Source: Deltaproteobacteria bacterium (GTDB taxonomy: Bacteria; Myxococcota_A; Polyangia; DRWM01; JAAZOP01). Taken from it: a DNA stretch of 64,000 nucleotides. Both the position numbers and the translations under genes were made by a program. The notes beneath the pieces were generated by a model. The model did no database searches. It was not told the origin of the DNA and worked only from the letters and a program-made list of their open reading frames with translations. Each line of letters opens with the position of its first letter. The first letter of the stretch is position 1. Of this stretch, positions 56,119-64,000 are shown piece by piece. The stretch lies in assembly GCA_016218815.1 (NCBI GenBank), contig JACRCX010000076.1:1-64000 (forward strand), in the 5' to 3' direction.

Positions 56119-57633
56119 ATGCGGCTTCCCGCTTCTGTGCGTCGGACACGCTGTGCGGCTGCCGCTTGGCTGCCGTGGCTGGTGGCGGTAGCCGTGTCGG
56201 CGTGCGAACAGGGAACGATCCTGGCCGGGGATGCATCCCGCGACGGAGACACGGAGACCGCCGCAGACGAGGAGGCCGGTCACGACGTGGCGGACGAGGG
56301 GTCCGAGACGGCCGCGGACGTCCCGGACGACGGATGTCCGTCGGGCCCATCGCCGGCCCATCCCACCTGGATCGTGGACTTGCCCGTGGCGACCGACGGG
56401 GAGAGCGCCGGAGTTGGTGCGATCTGCGCCGCGCCCGACGGCGGCGTCGCCGTGGTCGGCGCCGTTTGTCCGACGGGTGGCCCGGTCACGTGCGCGACGA
56501 TGCAGGCATGGATCGTCGTGCTCGCGGCCGACGGCACCCCGGTTGTGCAGCGGCGATTGACCGGCGGGCCCGATGACAGGGCGGGGGCCGTCGCCGTCAC
56601 TCCGCGATCCGCAGGCGGATGGATCATCGGGGCGGATGGCCTCGGATCGGACGGCATTCCCCGGGAGGCCTGGCTGGTGGCCATCGACGAGTCCGGCGAG
56701 ATCCTCTGGCAGTGGACGGTGCCGGGGATGCTCTTCTCCCTGGAGCCCCGCGCCCATGGGACCTACGCCGCCTGCGTGGGTCGGCCGTACCTAGGCGCGG
56801 ACGGCGAGCCCACGGTGCTGGAGATCGACGATTCCGGCGCGATCCTTCGGCAGACCCGGCTCGCCGTCGACGGCCTCGTGGTCTCGTGTGCGCCGCTTGC
56901 CGACGGCGGGCTCGTCGCCGTGCTCGATGCGGCCTCGGTGGACGCCGCGGGCGTGCGTCACGACAAGCTCGACCTGCTCCACGTCGCCGCCGACGGGCGC
57001 ACGGCGTGGCGGCGGGAGCATGCCGACTGGGAGTGGAGCGAGGGGGACGCGTTGATCACGTCCGTGCTCGTCGCCCCGGCGGACGCCGGCGCGCTGATCG
57101 CGCTCGCCACGCGCGCGAGCACCACGACCTGGGAACTGCTCGGTGCCGGCGGGGACGCGATCCGGACAACCGTGCTCGAAGCGCCCGGTGGCGTGGCGCT
57201 GGATCTGGCCGGCGTCGCGGTGCCGGCGGGAGGCGGTCTGGTCCTTGCCGGTGATCTCGACTTCCTGACGGGCTGGATTGCCGCCGTCGGTACCGACGGC
57301 GCGTTCATCTGGCAGCGCAGCTTGGACTTCCGTCCGGGGGACTACATCGATACCGTGTTCGCCGCCGCGCCGACCACCGACGGCGGAATCGCCTTCTTCG
57401 GCACTGCCGCATTCGGGTCGGAGGACTGGGTGGCCAAGTTCGGGGCCGGCGGGGGGTTCGCCGGCACCTGTCCCGCCCTCGGCTGTCCGGCCGCCGCCTT
57501 GCGACCCGGCGAGCCGCTCGCCGGGGAGTTGCACACTGAAGTGCTGGAACCGGGCACGTTGAGCCCCTCCACCTCGCACGCGGCGGTGGATGACCGGCCG
57601 GTCGTGCGCGTCCAGCCCTTGTGTCCCGAGTGA
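56119..57633 (+). CDS. Lipoprotein with acidic linker and beta-propeller-like domain
   Basis: The 504-residue protein has a lipoprotein signal (AAAAWLPWLVAVAVSAC), an acidic linker (GDTETAADEEAGHDVADEGS) and repeated motifs of the kind GGVAVVGAVCPTGG, GGWIIGADGLGSDG, GGLVLAGDLDFLTGWIAAVG and GGIAFFGTAAFGSEDWVAKF. These resemble delta-60/propeller-type repeats in extracellular proteins. The ATG at 56119 starts the signal directly; the ORF is open further upstream but without protein-like sequence. Probably surface-exposed; function unknown. Confidence 0.82.
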   Translation: MRLPASVRRTRCAAAAWLPWLVAVAVSACEQGTILAGDASRDGDTETAADEEAGHDVADEGSETAADVPDDGCPSGPSPAHPTWIVDLPVATDGESAGVGAICAAPDGGVAVVGAVCPTGGPVTCATMQAWIVVLAADGTPVVQRRLTGGPDDRAGAVAVTPRSAGGWIIGADGLGSDGIPREAWLVAIDESGEILWQWTVPGMLFSLEPRAHGTYAACVGRPYLGADGEPTVLEIDDSGAILRQTRLAVDGLVVSCAPLADGGLVAVLDAASVDAAGVRHDKLDLLHVAADGRTAWRREHADWEWSEGDALITSVLVAPADAGALIALATRASTTTWELLGAGGDAIRTTVLEAPGGVALDLAGVAVPAGGGLVLAGDLDFLTGWIAAVGTDGAFIWQRSLDFRPGDYIDTVFAAAPTTDGGIAFFGTAAFGSEDWVAKFGAGGGFAGTCPALGCPAAALRPGEPLAGELHTEVLEPGTLSPSTSHAAVDDRPVVRVQPLCPE

Positions 57634-57852
57634 CCGCGGCCCGTGGCAGGCCGGATCACCGGACTTTGTTTCGGCCGCCGGGACTCGTCGCAGCCCGCGA
57701 GGGTCGAGCGGAGCAGGTCGAGCGCCAGACGCGCGCAGTGTGACTGCGGAGGCACAGGTTGCTCGCGTTTTCCCGAACGGCTTGCAAGGTGCGCCCGCCC
57801 GTGCTGGACTGCCGGACGTAGGCGTGAGCGGTTCGGTCGAAAGGAGTGGGTC

Positions 57853-59850
57853 ATGCGTCTCGAACGATCCCTGCTGGCGTGTGCGTTGGTGGCGATGACG
57901 GCGACCGTCCTTCCCGCGGGGTGTTCCGACCCGGGTGGCAGCGGGGGCGGTTTCGAAGGCGACGATCCCGGGGAGTGTACCGACCGCGCCGACAACGATC
58001 GCAACGGGTTGTTCGACTGCGGCGATCCCGGCTGTGCCGCGAGCCCCGACTGCATCGGAGCCGACGCGGACGCCGATGCAGGTGCAGACGCCGACGCGGA
58101 CGCGGATGCGGATGCAGACGCCGATGCGGATGCGGATGCGGATGCAGACGCGGATGCGGATGCGGATGCGGATGCGGATGCGGATGCAGATGTCGAGGCC
58201 GACGGCGATGTCCTCACGGATCGGGACGGTGACACCATCTCGGATGCGGAGGAGAGCCGAGGGACCGGTCGGGACACGGATGCGGACACGATTCCCGACT
58301 TCCTCGACCTCGACTCCGATTCCGACACGCTGCCGGATGCCGTCGAGGCCGGCGACACCGACCCGACCACGCCGCCGCGGGACAGCGACGGGGACGATTC
58401 GGCCGACTTCATCGATCTCGACAGCGACGGCGATGGTCTCGACGACGCCGCCGAAGCGGCTGCCGGCTCGGATCCGACGGACGCCGACTCCGACGACGAC
58501 GGCGTCACCGATCTGGTCGAGGTCGTGGCCGGAACGGACCCGCTGAATCCTGCCGACAACCCGGCTGCGCGGGGCGACTTCGTTTTCGTCGAGGACTACC
58601 TCGAGCCCCCGGACCCGACCTCGGACACGCTCGACTTCGGCACGACCATCCTCCAGGCGGACGTCTTCTTCCTGATGGACACGACCGGCTCGATGAACGG
58701 CGAGATGGCCAACCTTCGCACGTCGCTCGGCGGGATCATCGACACGCTCTCCGCTGAGGTGCCCGACATGGCGTTCGGCATCGGCACCTACCGCGACTTC
58801 CCCACTTCGCCCTACGGCGACAGCGGGGATTGGCCGTTCCGCATCGATCACCGGGTCATGACGGTGAGTTCGGCGGCGGGACGCGCGTCGTTGCAGTCGG
58901 TCGTCTCCGCGCTGACGACGGGTGGCGGCTCGGACGGACCCGAATCGTCGTGGGAGGCGCTGCACCAGATCGCCACCGGGCTGGGCCTCACGGGTGGAGG
59001 CTACACCGTCCCGGCGTGGCCGGGCGGCGCCGTGCCGGCGTTCCCGGCGGTCGGCGAGTCGTTCGGTGTCCGGGCCGGGGTCGGCTGGCGCACGACGTCG
59101 CTGCCGGTCGTCGTCTGGTTCACGGACGCGTCCGGCCACAACTCTTCGACCTACGGCGAAGCCTACTCGGGAATCGTCGGGGCTGCGACGTCGTCGGCGG
59201 CGACAGCCGAGCTGGTCGCGATCGCGGCGCGCGTCATCGGGGTCGTTTCGGACGGCGGAGATGCAAACGCGCGGGCGGATCAGCTGGAGGCCGTGCGCGC
59301 GACGGGTGCGATCGTTCCGCCGGCGGCCTGGGACGACGTTGGAGGCCGCCCGGCCGGATGCGCCGCCGACCAGTGCTGCACGGGCCTCGGCGGAGCCGGC
59401 GAGCCGACCGACGGGTCCGGCCTTTGCCCGCTCAGCTTCCGCATCTCCTCCACCGGCGTCGGTCTTTCGACGGCGGTCGTCCAGGGGATCCGGGCGCTGA
59501 CGCAGGGGATGGTGCTGGACATCTCCGCCGCCGCGGTCGACGATCCGAGCGACACCATCGACGCGGTCGCCAACTTCCTCGACCGGGTCGTCGCGAACCC
59601 CACCGCCGGCGCCCCGTGCGCCGCCGGGCTGACCGCGGCGGATCGCGACGGGGATGGGAGCCTCGACACCTTCGTGGACGTACCGCCGGGCTCGGTGGTG
59701 TGCTTCGACGTGGTGCCGAAGATGAACACGACGATGATGACCACGAGCGACCCGTGGCTTTACCGGGCCACGATCCAGGTCTGGGGCGACGCCGTCACGT
59801 TGCTCGACACGCGCGACGTCTTCTTTCTCGTGCCGCCGCTGGTGCTGTAG
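57853..59850 (+). CDS. vWA-domain lipoprotein with Asp-Ala linker and thrombospondin-3-like repeats
   Basis: The 665-residue protein has a lipoprotein signal (CALVAMTATVLPAGC), a short Cys module (CTDRADNDRNGLFDCGDPGC), an Asp-Ala linker of about 45 residues and calcium-type repeats (DRDGDTISDAEESRG, DSDGDDSADFIDLDSDGDGL). A von Willebrand A domain follows with a MIDAS-like DVFFLMDTTGSMNGEMANLR, VVVWFTDASGHN and GVVSDGGDA, and then a C-terminal beta domain (VPPGSVVCFDVVPKMNTT). AAGGAG lies 6 bases before the ATG. vWA domains bind proteins through a metal; adhesion is a plausible role. Confidence 0.88.
   Translation: MRLERSLLACALVAMTATVLPAGCSDPGGSGGGFEGDDPGECTDRADNDRNGLFDCGDPGCAASPDCIGADADADAGADADADADADADADADADADADADADADADADADADVEADGDVLTDRDGDTISDAEESRGTGRDTDADTIPDFLDLDSDSDTLPDAVEAGDTDPTTPPRDSDGDDSADFIDLDSDGDGLDDAAEAAAGSDPTDADSDDDGVTDLVEVVAGTDPLNPADNPAARGDFVFVEDYLEPPDPTSDTLDFGTTILQADVFFLMDTTGSMNGEMANLRTSLGGIIDTLSAEVPDMAFGIGTYRDFPTSPYGDSGDWPFRIDHRVMTVSSAAGRASLQSVVSALTTGGGSDGPESSWEALHQIATGLGLTGGGYTVPAWPGGAVPAFPAVGESFGVRAGVGWRTTSLPVVVWFTDASGHNSSTYGEAYSGIVGAATSSAATAELVAIAARVIGVVSDGGDANARADQLEAVRATGAIVPPAAWDDVGGRPAGCAADQCCTGLGGAGEPTDGSGLCPLSFRISSTGVGLSTAVVQGIRALTQGMVLDISAAAVDDPSDTIDAVANFLDRVVANPTAGAPCAAGLTAADRDGDGSLDTFVDVPPGSVVCFDVVPKMNTTMMTTSDPWLYRATIQVWGDAVTLLDTRDVFFLVPPLVL
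58060..58200 (+). repeat. Hexanucleotide-based Asp-Ala coding repeat, copy 3
   Basis: GCGGATGCGGATGCAGAC-type units encode the Asp-Ala linker of the vWA lipoprotein. Confidence 0.8.
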
Positions 59851-60143
59851 CGTGAAGGACGGGGACCGGCGCGAGGTCCTGCGCGAGGCGCTCGGTGTGG
59901 AGTAGGCTCCGGCATCGAGGACGGCGAGGGCGTCGGTCCGCGTCGTGCGCGTGGTGGCGATGCCGGCGCTGCGGCTGCCTGGCGGTGAGCGCGACGCCTG
60001 GCGTGGTGTTCGACGCGGGAGGTGCCGGCATCGCGTCCGGCTCCGTCCCCGTGCCCTTCGTCGTCTTCGTTGCCGGCGTTGAGGCGGAGCAGGCGGCGCA
60101 GGCGACGGGGGCTTCGCGGCGACGATCCATCCTTGCATCGCAC

Positions 60144-60196
60144 GAGCCCACGATCGTGAGGTTGTGCCTGTCGGGGAACTCCGTCAAGTCGAGGGG
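60144..60196. repeat. Dispersed repeat with GCCCACGATCGTGAGGTTG core, copy 2
   Basis: It shares the core and the CTCCGTCAAG block with 43541-43590, with variable bases between. Confidence 0.55.
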
Positions 60197-60270
60197 TTGA
60201 CGACCAGATCCGCATCCGCTCCTTGCCCTGTCGCATCTACAATGTCAGGTTTCCTTCGGAGATTGCGGGC

Positions 60271-60417
60271 ATGACCGAACAGGGGGCCACCGATGAACCT
60301 CGGCACGGCATCGCCGCTCCGGACGGATCCGTCTTCCACTTCCTTGCCCCCCCTTGCCCCCGGGCGACCCGTTCGCACCTGTCCGCTGCGTCCGCCGCGG
60401 GCGGCGAGGAGCGGTGA
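60271..60417 (+). CDS. Doubtful small ORF
   Basis: The 48-residue frame (TEQGATDEPRHGIAAPDGSV, FHFLAPPCPR) starts at an ATG with GGAG about 11 bases upstream and lies after a TACAAT hexamer. Its sequence is moderately protein-like, but it crosses C-homopolymers and has no known match in memory. Confidence 0.2.
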   Translation: MTEQGATDEPRHGIAAPDGSVFHFLAPPCPRATRSHLSAASAAGGEER

Positions 60418-60482
60418 GGGCGCGGCGGTGCCGGACGCGCCAGTCCTTGACGCCGCTGCCGCTCCCGCCCAGACTTCAGGTC

Positions 60483-61715
60483 GTGGATCGATCGGAGACG
60501 GCCGGGTTGCTGGGGTTGCGGACGTGCGCGGCCGTGACGGCCCTCCTCCTCGGCGTCAGCGGCTGCTCGGGCGGCACCACGCTCTTGGGCGACGGCGACC
60601 AAGACCCGACACCACCTGCGGATGCCGACGCCGAAGAGCGCGCGGATGGCGACGGCGACCACGAGGCAGTTCCACCGGCGGACGCCGATGGCGGGGCGGA
60701 CGAGGACTGGGACGCCGAGGGTGACGCGGAGGTCGACGCCGCCGATGACGGCACTGAGGTCACCCCGGAGGACGCCGGGACATGTCCCGACACCGACGGC
60801 GACACCATCTCGAACCTGGACGAGCACTACGGCGTGCTCGACGACGACGGCGACACCGTGCCGGACGACCGCGACCTGGACTCGGACAGCGACACCGTTA
60901 CCGACGCCGACGAGGCCGGAGACGACGACGCGTGCACGCCGCCCATGGACACGGACGGCGACCGTGAGCCGGATTTCACGGACCTGGACTCCGACGACGA
61001 CACCCTGCCGGACTCGCTGGAGGCGGGGGACTCAGATCCCGCGACGCCGCCCTCGAACTGCGACGGCGACACCCTGCCCAACTTCCGGGACCTGGATTCG
61101 GACAACGACGGGCTGTCGGACACGGAGGAGGCGAGCCGCTACCACACCGATTGGTGCAATCCCGACACGGATGGGGACACGGTCCCAGATGTCTACGAGA
61201 TCCTGATCGGCACGGACCCGCTGGATCCGTCGTGTTCGCCGAGGACCGTGGGCTACGACACGATCATCGAACGGGAGGAATCCCTGCCGGACCCTTCGAG
61301 CGTGGTTGTCGGTGCCGTCCTCCCCGTGACGACCTCGCCCCCGCGCCACGTCGCGGTCGAGGTCGAGGTGCTCGACGGCCTCGCGGATGCGGTGGATGCC
61401 GTCGCGGCCTTCGTCGATCACGTGGAAACCGTCGCTTCTGGTTCCTTCCACCAGCCGGTCCCGGTCTGCACCTTCGAAGTGCAGCCCTGCGCTTCAACTT
61501 TGGCCGCCGAGGATTCCGATGGAGACACGTTTCTCGACCGCTACCCGGACGTCGTCGAAGGTGAGGCGGTGTGCTTCTCGGTGGTGGCGAAGACCAACAC
61601 GACCGTGCCGGGGACGGAGGACCTCGGAGTCCACCCCGTCACGCTGCGGTTCCTCGCGGACGGCGTGCCTGCGGCCGAGCGAAGCATGATCTTCCTCGTT
61701 CCGGCCATCATCTGA
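60483..61715 (+). CDS. Lipoprotein with thrombospondin-3-like repeats, paralogue lacking the vWA domain
   Basis: The 410-residue protein has a lipoprotein signal (LRTCAAVTALLLGVSGC), an acidic linker and repeated DTDGDTISNLDEHYG, DLDSDSDTVTDADEAGDDD and DLDSDNDGLSDTEEASR units that would bind calcium. The C-terminal domain (DSDGDTFLDRYPDVVEGEAV, CFSVVAKTNTT, FLVPAII) matches the end of the vWA lipoprotein upstream (DGDGSLDTFVDVPPGSVVCF). The roughly 250-residue vWA region is absent, replaced by about 70 residues. A GTG at 60483 is chosen because it starts the signal peptide. Confidence 0.82.
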   Translation: MDRSETAGLLGLRTCAAVTALLLGVSGCSGGTTLLGDGDQDPTPPADADAEERADGDGDHEAVPPADADGGADEDWDAEGDAEVDAADDGTEVTPEDAGTCPDTDGDTISNLDEHYGVLDDDGDTVPDDRDLDSDSDTVTDADEAGDDDACTPPMDTDGDREPDFTDLDSDDDTLPDSLEAGDSDPATPPSNCDGDTLPNFRDLDSDNDGLSDTEEASRYHTDWCNPDTDGDTVPDVYEILIGTDPLDPSCSPRTVGYDTIIEREESLPDPSSVVVGAVLPVTTSPPRHVAVEVEVLDGLADAVDAVAAFVDHVETVASGSFHQPVPVCTFEVQPCASTLAAEDSDGDTFLDRYPDVVEGEAVCFSVVAKTNTTVPGTEDLGVHPVTLRFLADGVPAAERSMIFLVPAII

Positions 61716-61971
61716 AGAGCGCCGCGCGGATCTCCGCTGGCCCCCACGCCGCGCCATCCGCGGGCTGCTGGCGGCGATGGACGGCGAAAGAGTGTAGACG
61801 ATCGCGAAGAAGCGCCGGAATGCGGTCGCGCCTCGCGCGCTCGGTTCGCACGACGGGCGGCCCAGATCTGGCGGCCCGTGCGCGGCCCGGTCGATCCCTG
61901 CACGAAAGTCCGGTGGACGGCGGAGTGTCGATGGACAACAGGATCCGGACGCGGCCCGGCGAGCAGGACGC
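61716..61971. other. Convergent intergenic region
   Basis: 256 bp between the lipoprotein and the thiolase stops. No gene, hairpin or repeat stood out. Confidence 0.35.
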
Positions 61972-63165
61972 TCAGCCCTCGCGCCGGACGACCATGGCCA
62001 TGGAGACGCCGCCGCCGCCGCAGATCGAGGCGACGAGGTGCTCCTTGCCGAGGCGCTTCAGGGCCTGGGTGCCGGTGATGAGGATGCGCGCGCCGCTGAT
62101 GCCGGTGGGATGACCGAGCGCGATGGCGCCGCCGTGGACGTTGAGCTTCGCGCGGTCCCAATGCAGCATCCGCTCGTCCGTCAGGACCTGCGCCGCGAAC
62201 GCCTCGTTGACCTCCAGGAGGTCCATGTCCTCGAGCTTCATTCCGGCGGCCTGGAGCGCCATGGGAATCGCGAGGCCGGGTCCCTCGCCCATGAAGCGGG
62301 GCTCGACCGCGGTTTCCGAGCACGAGACGATCGAGAACAGGGGGGGCTTGCCGAGCGCCTTGGCGTTCTCGCGCGAGGTGAGCACGATGGCGCAGGCGCC
62401 GTCGGTCATGCCGCAGGCGTTGCCGGCGGTGACGGAGCCGCCCTCCTTGCGGAACGCGGGCTTGAGCTTCGCGAGGCTGTCCATGGTCGTGTCGCCGCGG
62501 ATCGACTCGTCCTTGGCGAACTTGAGGGCCGCCGCCTTCTTCTGGGGCACCTCGACGGTGACGAGCTCCTCGTCGAACCAGCCTTCCTGCTGGGCCTTGG
62601 CCGCCTTCTGCTGGCTGTCCACCGCGAGCCGGTCCTGCTCCTCGCGCGAGATCTTGTACTTGTCGACCAGGTTCTCGGCGGTCTCACCCATGCCGCAGCC
62701 GCAGGTCGGGTCGATGGAGTCGCTCCAGCCGTCCAGGAGCGTCTTGGGGCCCATGTGGAAGCCCTCGAAGCGCACGCCCTTGAGCAGGTAGGGGATCGTG
62801 CTCATCGAGTCCATCCCGCCGGCGACGATGAGCTTCGCGTCGCCGAGGCGGATGGCCTGGGATGCGAGCTGGACGGTCTTCATGCCGGAGGGGCAGGCCA
62901 TGTTGATCGTGTGGGTCGGCACCTTCGCCGGGAGGCCGGCGAAGATGGCGGCCGAGCGGGAGGGGTTCGGCCCGTTCCCGGCCTGGCGGCAGCTTCCGTA
63001 GATCACCTGGTCGACCTGCTCGCCCGCGACGCCAGCGCGCTTGAGCGCCTCGCGGATCGCGGCCGCGCCCAGGTCGTAGACGTTGACGTCCTTGAGGGTG
63101 CCGCCGAAGCGCCCCATGGGGGTCCGGACCATCCCGATCGCGACCACGTCGTTCAATTTCATCAT
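61972..63165 (-). CDS. Acetyl-CoA acetyltransferase (thiolase)
   Basis: The 397-residue protein has the thiolase blocks VRTPMGRFGGTLKDVNVYDL, GNGPNPSRSAAIFAGLPAKV, HTINMACPSGMKTVQLASQA (nucleophilic Cys), IVAGGMDSMSTIPYLL, LEVNEAFAAQV, GGAIALGHPTGISGARIL (catalytic His) and ASICGGGGVSMAMV (second Cys). It condenses two acetyl-CoA to acetoacetyl-CoA or cleaves 3-ketoacyl-CoA. GGGAG precedes the ATG. It follows a ketoreductase gene by 11 bp in the same operon, a layout typical of PHB or butyryl-CoA synthesis. Confidence 0.94.
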   Translation of the reverse strand: MMKLNDVVAIGMVRTPMGRFGGTLKDVNVYDLGAAAIREALKRAGVAGEQVDQVIYGSCRQAGNGPNPSRSAAIFAGLPAKVPTHTINMACPSGMKTVQLASQAIRLGDAKLIVAGGMDSMSTIPYLLKGVRFEGFHMGPKTLLDGWSDSIDPTCGCGMGETAENLVDKYKISREEQDRLAVDSQQKAAKAQQEGWFDEELVTVEVPQKKAAALKFAKDESIRGDTTMDSLAKLKPAFRKEGGSVTAGNACGMTDGACAIVLTSRENAKALGKPPLFSIVSCSETAVEPRFMGEGPGLAIPMALQAAGMKLEDMDLLEVNEAFAAQVLTDERMLHWDRAKLNVHGGAIALGHPTGISGARILITGTQALKRLGKEHLVASICGGGGVSMAMVVRREG

Positions 63166-63176
63166 GGGTGTTCTCC

Positions 63177-63929
63177 CTATCCCAGGAACTGGCCGCCGTC
63201 CACGTTGAGGACCTGACCGGTGACGTGCCGGGCGAGGTCCGAGGCGAGGAAGCAGACCACGTTGGCGACCTCCTCGGGCTTGCCCAGCCGGCCGAGGAGG
63301 ATTTCGGACAGCGCGAGGTCCTTCACGGCCTGCGGCGCGCTGGCCATCATGTCGGTCTCGATCAGGCCCGGCGCGACCGCGTTGCAGTTGATGCCGAACT
63401 TGCCGAGGTCCCGGGCGCAGGTCTTGGTCAGGCCGATGATGCCGGCCTTGCTGGCGGCGTAGTTGGCCTGGCCGAGCTTCCCGCGCTTGCCGTTGATCGA
63501 CGTGATCGTGACGATCTTCCCCGAGGCGCGCTCCTTCATCTGCGGCGCGACGGCGCGGATGTAGTTGAAGTAGCCCTTCAGGTTGATGGCGATGACCGAG
63601 TCCCACTGCTCCTCGGTCATCTTCCAGATCATGCCGTCCTTGTTGACGCCGGCGTTGCAGACCAGGATGTCGACCTGCCCCCATTCCTTGGTCACTTTCT
63701 CGACCATCGCCTGGGCGTCGGCGAAGCTCGCGACGTCGGCCTGGACGACCAGGGCCCTGGCGCCCGCGCCCTTCACCTTCTCCGCGACCGCGGCGGCCTC
63801 GGCCTCGTGCTTGCGGTAGTTGAGGGCGACGTTGGCGCCGCACTGGGCGAGCGCGAGGCAGATCGAGTTGCCGATCCCCATCGAGCCGCCGGTGACGATC
63901 GCGTTCTTGCCGGACAGATCGAGCTTCAT
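63177..63929 (-). CDS. 3-oxoacyl-ACP/acetoacetyl-CoA reductase (SDR)
   Basis: The 250-residue SDR has IVTGGSMGIGNSICLALAQC (NADPH site TGxxxGIG), DILVCNAGVNKDG (NAG), VTITSINGKRGKLGQANYAASKAG (catalytic Ser, then Tyr-x3-Lys), PGLIETDM and DVDG-like LNVDGGQFL. Together with the downstream thiolase it would reduce acetoacetyl-CoA to 3-hydroxybutyryl-CoA, as PhaB does; a FabG role is the alternative. GGGAGG lies before the ATG at 63929. The rest of the operon may lie beyond the window end. Confidence 0.92.
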   Translation of the reverse strand: MKLDLSGKNAIVTGGSMGIGNSICLALAQCGANVALNYRKHEAEAAAVAEKVKGAGARALVVQADVASFADAQAMVEKVTKEWGQVDILVCNAGVNKDGMIWKMTEEQWDSVIAINLKGYFNYIRAVAPQMKERASGKIVTITSINGKRGKLGQANYAASKAGIIGLTKTCARDLGKFGINCNAVAPGLIETDMMASAPQAVKDLALSEILLGRLGKPEEVANVVCFLASDLARHVTGQVLNVDGGQFLG

Positions 63930-64000
63930 GGATGCCACCTCCCTGCGGCCCGCCGGGGACGGCGCCGCATCGTCGTCGGACACCCGGCCTGCTTAGCCGA

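Larger units (their letters stand above)
59851..60482. other. Gap between two related lipoprotein genes
   Basis: It contains the second GCCCACGATCGTGAGGTTG repeat (60144-60196), a TACAAT hexamer (60238-60243) without a matching -35, and a doubtful 48-residue ORF (60271-60417). No other gene was recognised. Confidence 0.4.

Noticed and set aside
58060..58200. Possible CRISPR-like or tandem non-coding repeat
   Set aside because: Units are 6-12 bp without spacers and keep one reading frame, so they are coding Asp-Ala linkers.
56791..60138. 1115-codon minus-strand open frame opposite two lipoproteins
   Set aside because: Its VRIRIRIRI-type stretch is the antisense of the Asp-Ala repeat and no domain is visible.
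59795..60187. Minus-strand ORF beginning NLTIVG, resembling the start of the frame at 43583
   Set aside because: The shared start is a dispersed DNA repeat; the remainder is Arg/His/Ala-rich shadow without protein-like features.

Overview
The window is very GC-rich chromosomal DNA with densely packed genes on both strands. Five Hanks-type Ser/Thr kinases, FHA and PEGA domain proteins, many lipoproteins with long Asp-Ala linkers, DUF1566 proteins and WD40 giants together suggest a myxobacterium-like organism (Myxococcota, former Deltaproteobacteria). That assignment is inference from gene content. No rRNA, CRISPR array or complete tRNA was seen.

Layout. 1-1500: a frameshifted IS200/REP-type transposase remnant and a HEPN-MNT toxin-antitoxin pair. 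1567-6291: three overlapping or tightly spaced genes for an Asp-box/propeller-like protein, a HEAT-repeat protein and a SWIM zinc-finger protein. 6397-14165: housekeeping genes (dGTPase, acyl-CoA dehydrogenase, HflX, XseA) with a RES-Xre toxin-antitoxin operon that has a readable promoter and operator. 14263-24027: an FHA/sigma54-activator-like regulator, two kinases and a run of PEGA, DUF1566 and Asp-Ala-linker surface lipoproteins. 24131-31834: a proline-rich protein with a duplicated unknown domain, a pseudouridine synthase, a PEP-utilising enzyme, a MepA-like peptidase and a double cNMP-binding protein. 31909-42893: a receptor kinase, a DUF362 ferredoxin, a small two-gene aspartic-protease operon, an FHA plus degenerate GGDEF protein, a DegT aminotransferase and a HEAT-kinase fusion. 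43248-53822: a divergent locus with a STAND-like NTPase-WD40 giant and its HEPN-like partner on the minus strand, and a HEPN-like-kinase-WD40 giant on the plus strand. 53938-61715: an NmrA-like protein, a debris field (thiolase 3' fragment, broken integrase-type transposase, truncated lipoprotein) and three more lipoproteins. 61972-63929: a thiolase/ketoreductase operon of the acetoacetyl-CoA (PHB-like) type.

The most interesting part is 43683-53822. A free-standing protein with an RNGLSH motif is translationally coupled to a membrane-anchored P-loop NTPase-WD40 protein. Its whole length resembles, by eye, the N-terminal third of the divergently transcribed kinase-WD40 protein. Both giants end in the same C-terminal motif. 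This looks like one signalling or conflict system with two alternative output engines (NTPase and kinase) sharing a sensor and a tail.

Several sigma70-like promoters are readable, with -35 TTGNC(A/G/C) and -10 TA-rich boxes, often preceded by TGG. Several families of dispersed intergenic repeats recur in the window, one of them inside a kinase coding region.
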